Shown piece after piece: positions 1-5,399 of a stretch of 11,707 nt of DNA. Below the pieces are notes generated by a model that had not been told where the DNA came from, did not search any database, and was given only the letters and a program-made list of their open reading frames with translations. The translations under genes were made by a program, and so were the position numbers. Origin of the DNA: CAMCYM01 sp041191165 (GTDB lineage: Bacteria; Bacteroidota; Bacteroidia; Flavobacteriales_D; Sanyastnellaceae); contig JBEEPJ010000051.1 of assembly GCA_041191165.1 (NCBI GenBank), positions 1 to 11,707 on the forward strand, given 5' to 3'. How positions within the stretch are numbered: position 1 is the stretch's first letter; the number at the start of each line of letters is the position of its first letter.

Positions 1-2
1 CG

Positions 3-2510
3 CTCCTTGGACAGCATCTTCCAGGGCCGGGAGACCGAGATTGGCGGCGCGAGGTCATTTACTTTGCCATGATTGACCGCTTCGGGAATGGGGATGTCAC
101 CAACGATGACCAGGGGGAAGGAGAATTTCGTCCGGGGGAAGAGGCGTGTTATCATGGGGGGGATTTGGAAGGCTTGCGGAGGGGTTTGGACTACATCCAA
201 ACCCTCGGCGCAACGGCCCTCTGGATCACGCCGCCGGTGGCCAATCAATGGTGGAACCCCCAGCGGACGTACACGGGTTATCACGGTTATTGGGCGAGCC
301 ATTTCTCCGAGGTGGATGCCCATTATGGGACCCTGGCGGATTTGCAGGCCTTTTCCGATGCGGTGCACGCGCGCGACATGCGTTGGATTCAGGACGTGGT
401 GGTGAATCACACGGGGGATTTTTTTGCGGTGAACCCTGGCGGGGCGGTCGGCGATGGGACATGGTACGGCGCGCCGAGGCAGGCTCCGTTTCATTTGAAC
501 GACCCCCGCAAGCCCGAGCATCGCGCAGCGGGGATTTATCATTTTTCGCCGGACTTGGTGGATTACGGCGATCCGGTCGCCATTCGGAGCGGGGCGCTCT
601 CGGGGCTCGATGACTTGAATACGGAGAATCCCCAGGTCAGGGACAGCCTGCGGGCCATTTATGGGCGCTGGATTCGGGAAGCCGGGCCGGATGGGTTCCG
701 ATTTGACACGCAGATGTATGTGGAGCCGGATTTTTGGGACGATTTTCTGTGGGCGGAGCGGGAGGCGTGGCCGGGCGTGGAGCGCGTGGCCCAGGCCGAG
801 GGGAAGAAGGATTTTTTCACGTTTGGCGAGATTTGGGTGGGCAGTGCGCCAGGGGGGCGGGAGGGGGAGGACCGAATGGCGGAGTATATGCGGCGACCCG
901 GCGACGGGGGGGCGGATGGTGCGCTCAATTTTCCCATGCAGGGAACGTTGCGTCGGGTCTTTGCCGAGGGGGCGGCTGCCTCGGAGTTGACGGCGCGGAT
1001 TCGGTTGCAGGCGGGTGGACCGGCTGCGGGGGAGGGACGGGAGCGCCTCTGGTTGAACTTTCTCGACAACCACGACATGCCCCGGTTCCGGCGGGGCATG
1101 TCGGAGGCGGCCTACCGGGCGGCGATGCGGACTTTGTTGGTGTTGCCCGGTGTGCCGGTGATTTATCAGGGCACCGAGCAAGGGGACTTGGAGGTGCGGG
1201 CACCGTTGTTTGGGCGCCAGGACTCGAGCTCGGCAGCGTTTCGTTGGTTGCGGGAGGCCCTGGCCTGGCGCAAGGACTGCGGCCCCTGTGGTCAGGGGGA
1301 GTGGAGCTTTTGGGAGCGGGAGGTGCCCGAGGCCGGCGATCCTTGGATGGCTCGGGTGGTTTGGGAGGGGGATACGCTTTGGGTGGCCATGAATCCGAGT
1401 GATCAAGCCTGGCATGGCTGGCTGGAGGAAGGAAACCAGTTTTGGGGGGAGGGATTTCCGGAGTTTGAGGTGCAGGAAGGCGGAGAGGCTTATTTGTATT
1501 GGGAGGGTTCGACCTTGGTCCAAGGCGTCTTGCCTCCCTGGGGTTGGGTGGCTTGGCGCAGTTGGACCCCGGTTTCCGAGCGCAGTTCAGCGGTGGAGCG
1601 GATTTCCGGTCAGTGGCGGGTTCGTCGGGCGGACGGGCAAGATGAACCGCTGAACACCGAGTTGCATTGCGCTGCTGGCGATGCCTTGTACTTCGACGCA
1701 CGAGCGGAACTCGGAGTAGGAGAGGTTTTCGATGGGGGGCAGGGCTTGGGAGTCGAAGTGATGTCGGGGCAGCCTTGGCGTTGCGGACGGTTATCCTCGG
1801 GAAGTCACCGGCTCACCTGGATGGTGACCGGGCGTGATGGGGGGGTGAAGGTGGGCGAGGAGGCCCGGGTGCGACTGACGTGGAAGCGGGAGTTGCTGGT
1901 GGAGTGCTCCGATCCGTGCGGGGATGATCGCGGGTTGGATGGCCGGATTTCGCCGCCGACCGATGCCACTTTCACAGGCCAAACCGATTTCAAAAACCTC
2001 CGCGTCTTCCGAGAAGGGAGGGATTGGTGGGTCGAAATCGAGGCGTGCGCGCCGGTGCGGCCGGTGTGGAATCCGCGCTGGGGTTTTGACCACGTGACGT
2101 GGTTTCTGTGGTGGGGACACCGGGCAGAAGTCGCGGAGGGTGTTCCGCTTCCCGCCCCGGACGGCCCGGGCTTCGCCCTTCCGGGCATAGGCGGGACGAT
2201 GCCGGCGGGCTTCGTCTGGGAGGTCGGCATCACCCACGGGGGGTGGTCGCTCTCGGCCATGACGCCTTCGGGGGATGCCCATCCGGTCCCGGATTTCTAC
2301 TTGGATGCCGAGCGCGGGGTGTACCGTTGGCGGGTCCCGTGGGGTCCCGCGCGGGATCTTCCCGGCGAGCGATGTCTCTATGTGACCACCTGGGACCATG
2401 CGGGGGAGGGGGATTTGCGTCCGATTCGCCCGACGCCTGGCTCCTTTCATTACAGCGGACCGGATGTACATGCCCCGCGCATCGCGGATTGGGGCTTTCT
2501 CATTTTTTAG
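3..2510 (+). CDS. GH13 alpha-amylase-family glycosidase with glucodextranase-type C-terminal domain (5' end cut by window edge)
   Basis: Retaining alpha-glucan hydrolase or transglycosidase of family GH13. The frame is open to the left edge, and codons before the Met at 69 read WRREVIYFAMIDRF, the conserved first strand of GH13 barrels, so the true start lies outside the window. Numbering from that Met: region I DVVVNH (109-114); region II GFRFD with Arg211 and nucleophile Asp213; region III FGEIW with acid/base Glu254; region IV FLDNHD with His335 and Asp336. All catalytic residues are present. Domain C runs to about 497. A linker or beta domain follows, then from about 610 to 813 a region starting SDPCGDDRG resembles the C-terminal binding domain of glucodextranase and related amylolytic enzymes. 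Exact specificity (amylase, pullulanase-like, cyclomaltodextrinase) cannot be read from the sequence. The signal peptide, if any, is outside the window. ribA follows after 35 bp. Confidence 0.93.
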   Translation, partial: LLGQHLPGPGDRDWRREVIYFAMIDRFGNGDVTNDDQGEGEFRPGEEACYHGGDLEGLRRGLDYIQTLGATALWITPPVANQWWNPQRTYTGYHGYWASHFSEVDAHYGTLADLQAFSDAVHARDMRWIQDVVVNHTGDFFAVNPGGAVGDGTWYGAPRQAPFHLNDPRKPEHRAAGIYHFSPDLVDYGDPVAIRSGALSGLDDLNTENPQVRDSLRAIYGRWIREAGPDGFRFDTQMYVEPDFWDDFLWAEREAWPGVERVAQAEGKKDFFTFGEIWVGSAPGGREGEDRMAEYMRRPGDGGADGALNFPMQGTLRRVFAEGAAASELTARIRLQAGGPAAGEGRERLWLNFLDNHDMPRFRRGMSEAAYRAAMRTLLVLPGVPVIYQGTEQGDLEVRAPLFGRQDSSSAAFRWLREALAWRKDCGPCGQGEWSFWEREVPEAGDPWMARVVWEGDTLWVAMNPSDQAWHGWLEEGNQFWGEGFPEFEVQEGGEAYLYWEGSTLVQGVLPPWGWVAWRSWTPVSERSSAVERISGQWRVRRADGQDEPLNTELHCAAGDALYFDARAELGVGEVFDGGQGLGVEVMSGQPWRCGRLSSGSHRLTWMVTGRDGGVKVGEEARVRLTWKRELLVECSDPCGDDRGLDGRISPPTDATFTGQTDFKNLRVFREGRDWWVEIEACAPVRPVWNPRWGFDHVTWFLWWGHRAEVAEGVPLPAPDGPGFALPGIGGTMPAGFVWEVGITHGGWSLSAMTPSGDAHPVPDFYLDAERGVYRWRVPWGPARDLPGERCLYVTTWDHAGEGDLRPIRPTPGSFHYSGPDVHAPRIADWGFLIF

Positions 2511-2533
2511 GCACCGGCCCTGCGGGCGTGGCT

Positions 2534-2541
2534 TACCTTTG
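2534..2541 (+). promoter_or_regulatory. Candidate Bacteroidota -7 box before ribA
   Basis: TACCTTTG matches the Bacteroidota -7 consensus TAnnTTTG at every defined base and ends 4 bases before the ribA ATG. No clear -33 TTG is visible at the usual spacing. If it is used, transcription would start at or within a few bases of the ATG, giving a leaderless or nearly leaderless mRNA. A chance match in a 35-bp gap is possible. Confidence 0.4.
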
Positions 2542-2545
2542 CGCC

Positions 2546-3163
2546 ATGAAGCGGCTGGTTGAGACGCCCCTGCCCACCCGGTGGGGAGGTTACGATATCG
2601 TAGCGTATGGCACGGAGGGGGAGCGGTGGCCTCATTTGGCCTTGATTGGCAAGAAAAAAGCGGAGGAAGACGTGCGCGATGTCAGGGTGCACAGTGAATG
2701 CATGACGGGAGATGTCTTCGGCTCCGTGCGTTGCGAATGCGGCGAACAACTCGAGGCGGTCCTCGCACAATTTGCGGAGCGGGGAGGTATTCTGATTTAC
2801 TTGCGTCAGGAGGGGAGGGGAATCGGGCTCGTGGAAAAGCTCAGGGCTTACGGCCTGCAGGACCAGGGGCTGGATACTTTTGCCGCCAATCGAGCCCTCG
2901 GGCACGCGGACGATGAAAGGCACTACGGTGTCGCTGCCGCCATCCTGCAGGATCTCGGGGTGGGCCGCATCCGGCTCTGGACCAACAATCCGGAAAAAGC
3001 GAGCGGTCTGCGAGACGAGGGAATCGAGGTCGTTTCTTGTGTGCCCCTTGAGATAGCGGCCCGCGAGGAGAATATGGCTTATCTGTTGGCGAAGCAGGAA
3101 CTCAAGGGCCACACCCTTCTTCAATCTCTTCATCCGTCTCAGGATGGAGAACCTGAAATTTGA
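2546..3163 (+). CDS. ribA: GTP cyclohydrolase II
   Basis: Cytoplasmic zinc enzyme converting GTP to 2,5-diamino-6-ribosylamino-4(3H)-pyrimidinone 5'-phosphate, formate and pyrophosphate, the first step of riboflavin synthesis. The 205-residue product aligns along its length with E. coli RibA (196 aa). The zinc site is in HSECMTGDVFGSVRCECGEQ (Cys52, Cys63, Cys65). The signature LRQEGRGIGL (86-95) is followed by LRAYGLQDQGLDT with the likely catalytic Tyr102, then ADDERHYG and TNNPEKASGL. The ATG at 2546 is chosen because the protein then begins where E. coli RibA does. A longer in-frame reading starting inside the amylase gene is not protein-like. It stands alone rather than fused to dihydroxybutanone-phosphate synthase (RibBA); no other rib gene is in the window. 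No Shine-Dalgarno sequence precedes it. Confidence 0.96.
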   Translation: MKRLVETPLPTRWGGYDIVAYGTEGERWPHLALIGKKKAEEDVRDVRVHSECMTGDVFGSVRCECGEQLEAVLAQFAERGGILIYLRQEGRGIGLVEKLRAYGLQDQGLDTFAANRALGHADDERHYGVAAAILQDLGVGRIRLWTNNPEKASGLRDEGIEVVSCVPLEIAAREENMAYLLAKQELKGHTLLQSLHPSQDGEPEI

Positions 3164-3206
3164 CTTTTCTCGCCAAATGGGGTGCGATATGAGGGGTTTT
3201 TCACGT

Positions 3207-3214
3207 TAACTTTT
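3207..3214 (+). promoter_or_regulatory. Weak -7-like box before the membrane protein gene
   Basis: TAACTTTT differs from TAnnTTTG only in the last base and ends 4 bases before the ATG at 3219. The 55-bp gap after ribA (3164-3218) has no convincing -33 TTG at proper spacing and no clear terminator. This is a weak call based on position and partial consensus. Confidence 0.25.
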
Positions 3215-3218
3215 CAGG

Positions 3219-4691
3219 ATGCGTGGACTTCGAGTGATTGCACTCCTCTCGTGGAGTTTAGAAATGTGGGGCGCTCCCTTCATTCCATCGTCTGACGCAT
3301 CCCGTCCCAGTTCGAGTCAGGTTCCTGATTTTCCGACGGTCCTCTCCACCCAATCCGCCCGCTGGGTGCGGTGGTCGGATGCACCTGGAACGCTGATTTT
3401 AACCGGTTATGCTGGGGCGGAGTCGGGGTTGGCCGGGCGATTGCTCTCCGGGTTGGGGACCCGGCTGGGGTGGGGTTGGGAAGGCGACCTGTCGCCCCTG
3501 ATGTCCCATGCCCACACCTGGGAGCCTTGGGTGGTAGGCGTGGAAGCTTCTGGGATTTGGACGATGGGGTTGAAAGATCCTTCTGAGCTCGTATTGTCCC
3601 GGTTCTTCTCCGCACGGGGAGATGGCCATTGGCACGTCGAGGACTGGGTGATTCAGGCGGCACATGGGCGTGAGATGGTATATGGTTGGAAGGAGGGGGA
3701 CCGGGTTTATTGGTTGGAAAGAGCGGTTTCCCCGGAGGGAGGTGCGGGGCATGGTCACTTGCGGTGGGCCCGTAGAACAGCTTTGGACCAAATCGAAGAA
3801 GGGGGAATCTGGATGGGAGCCTTGCCCTCTGAACCCAGTGCTTACTGGAATCTTGAGGATTATCTGGTATGGGCAGATGCGGGGGAGGGCTTGGTTTGGC
3901 TTTCCAAGAAAGACCTATCGGTGGCCACGGCGAGCGCCAAGTCATGGAGAGAGGAATTGCTCTTGATGGGGCGGGAATCGGGTTGGATTTGGAATCAGGG
4001 GAACACGTTGTTTCGCGGCAACGATAGCACCGCAATTCAATTGGAGCTGGGAGAGTTGGCCGGTGAGCTGACCTTTGCTCCCCTGCGTTCATCGAGGTGG
4101 CCTTTGCCCGGGGGGAAAGTAGGTCCATGGGGGCTTTGGGGTTGGGGGCTTTTCTTATCGGTCGCCCTGCTTTGGGGCATTCGGGAGTGGCGCTGGCGGC
4201 TTCGCCTGGCTGGTACGGAATCAAGCCTATTGGACTCAGATTCGGAAATGGGAGAAACCCCTCCCACAGGGGATACGCAATGGAAAGAGCGGGTGGAAAA
4301 GCTGGTGGATGGTCATGGTCTTGCTTCCATTGCGCACTGGAGTCCGATGTTGCAGTTGATATTGGTCCAGGAAAAGCGGGTCTTCACGACGGCGGAGTTC
4401 GATGCCTTGCTCGGTATCGATGACATCACCTCCCCGGAGACCCTTCGCGCGCGTAGGTCGAGGATCATTCAAACGGTGAACGGGGAGTTTAACCTCTTGT
4501 ACGGAATGGACTTGATCTTGCGGGACCGAGAGCAGGAGGACCGAAGGAAATCCCTGTATCGAATCGCCCATTTGCCTCCTGCGCTTCAGAAGTACCTGCA
4601 CAAGCATGGTCTATCCGGCGCACAACCCGCTCCCCACATCTTGTCCCAACTCAAGGAGGAGGTAGCGCAATCCACGGATTGGAAGGACTAG
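3219..4691 (+). CDS. Single-pass membrane protein with putative extracytoplasmic sensor region and C-terminal winged-helix-like domain
   Basis: Not recognised as a named family. The 490-residue product begins with a short hydrophobic stretch (about 5-19, interrupted by Glu15) that may be a weak signal peptide. Next comes a tryptophan-rich region of about 280 residues without a recognisable domain, then one strong membrane helix at 302-321, then basic residues REWRWRLRL. By the positive-inside rule the C-terminus is cytoplasmic. The cytoplasmic part has a low-complexity linker (about 333-350) and a compact domain (about 360-470). In it, FTTAEFDALLGI (389-400) and the basic helix TLRARRSRIIQTVN are followed by LILRDREQEDRRKSLYRI, which resembles the D..DRR wing of MarR-type winged helices. 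I infer a membrane-tethered one-component regulator, but DNA binding is unproven. It lies between ribA and an SRPBCC gene, with no clear operon partner. Existence as a gene is well supported; function is not. Confidence 0.82.
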   Translation: MRGLRVIALLSWSLEMWGAPFIPSSDASRPSSSQVPDFPTVLSTQSARWVRWSDAPGTLILTGYAGAESGLAGRLLSGLGTRLGWGWEGDLSPLMSHAHTWEPWVVGVEASGIWTMGLKDPSELVLSRFFSARGDGHWHVEDWVIQAAHGREMVYGWKEGDRVYWLERAVSPEGGAGHGHLRWARRTALDQIEEGGIWMGALPSEPSAYWNLEDYLVWADAGEGLVWLSKKDLSVATASAKSWREELLLMGRESGWIWNQGNTLFRGNDSTAIQLELGELAGELTFAPLRSSRWPLPGGKVGPWGLWGWGLFLSVALLWGIREWRWRLRLAGTESSLLDSDSEMGETPPTGDTQWKERVEKLVDGHGLASIAHWSPMLQLILVQEKRVFTTAEFDALLGIDDITSPETLRARRSRIIQTVNGEFNLLYGMDLILRDREQEDRRKSLYRIAHLPPALQKYLHKHGLSGAQPAPHILSQLKEEVAQSTDWKD

Positions 4692-4730
4692 AGGGGAGGG
4701 GCGTTTCGGGGAATACCGGTGGCCGCGAGG

Positions 4731-4761
4731 TTGTGAGACGGCAAGTGGCAGGGTATATTGG
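4731..4761 (+). promoter_or_regulatory. Candidate Bacteroidota promoter before the SRPBCC gene
   Basis: TTG at 4731-4733 is followed after 20 bases by TATATTGG (4754-4761), one mismatch from TAnnTTTG. The spacing fits the Bacteroidota -33/-7 arrangement and would start transcription some 15 bases before the ATG at 4782. A second partial box, TAATTTCG (4768-4775), lies closer to the start. The rest of the 90-bp gap (4692-4781) shows no terminator hairpin. Confidence 0.4.
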
Positions 4762-4781
4762 CCACCATAATTTCGTTTGAA

Positions 4782-5399
4782 ATGAAGGTGGTAAAAATTC
4801 TGGTTGCCGCGGCGGTCCTGCTGTTGGGCATTTACATCGCCCTGTGCTTTTCAGGGCCACGCGAAATGCGCGTTTCTGTGGAAAAGGAGTTGAACCTGCC
4901 CGTTCACCAGGTGAGGGCTTGGGTGACCGATTTCCGGGGTTGGGAGGTTTGGTCTCCCTGGCGTGCAGATAGCACCATGACCATTGCCTACTCCGGTGAT
5001 TCGCATCGCGTGGGTCATCAAATGGCATGGACCGGGGAGGAAATGGGGGCAGGAAGCCAAACCATCGCCATGAATGCTTGCGATTCCGTGGAGATGACCC
5101 TGGACTTTGGGATGGGGGCGCCTACGCCCAGCCGATGGTACTTCCAGGCGCTTTCCCCGACATCATGCAAAGTGATTTGGACTTTTGACGGAGGAGAAAT
5201 CGCTTTTTGGAACCGGGGCTTGATGGCCATTCTGGATCCCGTGAAGATGATTTCTCAGGATTATGAGAAAGGGCTGGTGAGTCTGGAAAAGGCTGCCGAA
5301 CAGCCGGTTGGCGAGGGCTTTGATCCCTGTGCACCGGTGGCAGAACCCGCTCCCAATCCCGGAGCAGATGGTCCGATATCAAGCGATACGGACGTGTAA
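4782..5399 (+). CDS. Membrane-anchored SRPBCC (START/polyketide cyclase-like) family protein
   Basis: 205 residues. The N-terminal helix (about 4-23, VVKILVAAAVLLLGIYIALC) is an uncleaved anchor or signal sequence. The body follows the pattern of anchored SRPBCC proteins common in Bacteroidota: an early strand with VEKELNLPVHQVRAWVTDF, then WEVWSPWRADSTMTIAYSG, VGHQMAWTGEEMGAGSQTI, a central WYFQALSPTSCKVIWTF, and the end helix DYEKGLVSLEK. The fold has a hydrophobic cavity for lipids or other small ligands; the ligand here is unknown. The last 35 or so residues are a proline- and acid-rich tail outside the domain. ATG 4782 is preferred over an in-frame TTG at 4758, which lies inside the promoter-like box and adds eight residues before the normal MKxxK start. 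The 3' end overlaps the convergent protease gene by 21 bp. Confidence 0.88.
   Translation: MKVVKILVAAAVLLLGIYIALCFSGPREMRVSVEKELNLPVHQVRAWVTDFRGWEVWSPWRADSTMTIAYSGDSHRVGHQMAWTGEEMGAGSQTIAMNACDSVEMTLDFGMGAPTPSRWYFQALSPTSCKVIWTFDGGEIAFWNRGLMAILDPVKMISQDYEKGLVSLEKAAEQPVGEGFDPCAPVAEPAPNPGADGPISSDTDV

Noticed and set aside
69..71. Met codon as the amylase start
   Set aside because: Codons upstream remain open and encode WRREVIYFA, part of the conserved first GH13 strand, so this Met is internal.
925..1701. 258-codon minus-strand frame inside the amylase gene
   Set aside because: Pro/Arg/Ser-rich composition typical of a GC-rich shadow frame, with no recognisable motif.
2099..2545. N-terminal extension of ribA into the amylase gene
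   Set aside because: The extra residues are out of frame with the real amylase, Gly/Arg/Ser-rich, and absent from RibA proteins; ATG 2546 gives the canonical length.
3280..4224. 314-codon minus-strand frame opposite the membrane protein
   Set aside because: Pro-rich low-complexity translation. The plus-strand frame has a membrane helix, a plausible cytoplasmic domain and proper gene spacing.
4758..4781. TTG at 4758 as SRPBCC start
   Set aside because: The TTG lies inside the TATATTGG promoter-like box; ATG 4782 begins a standard MKxxK anchor.
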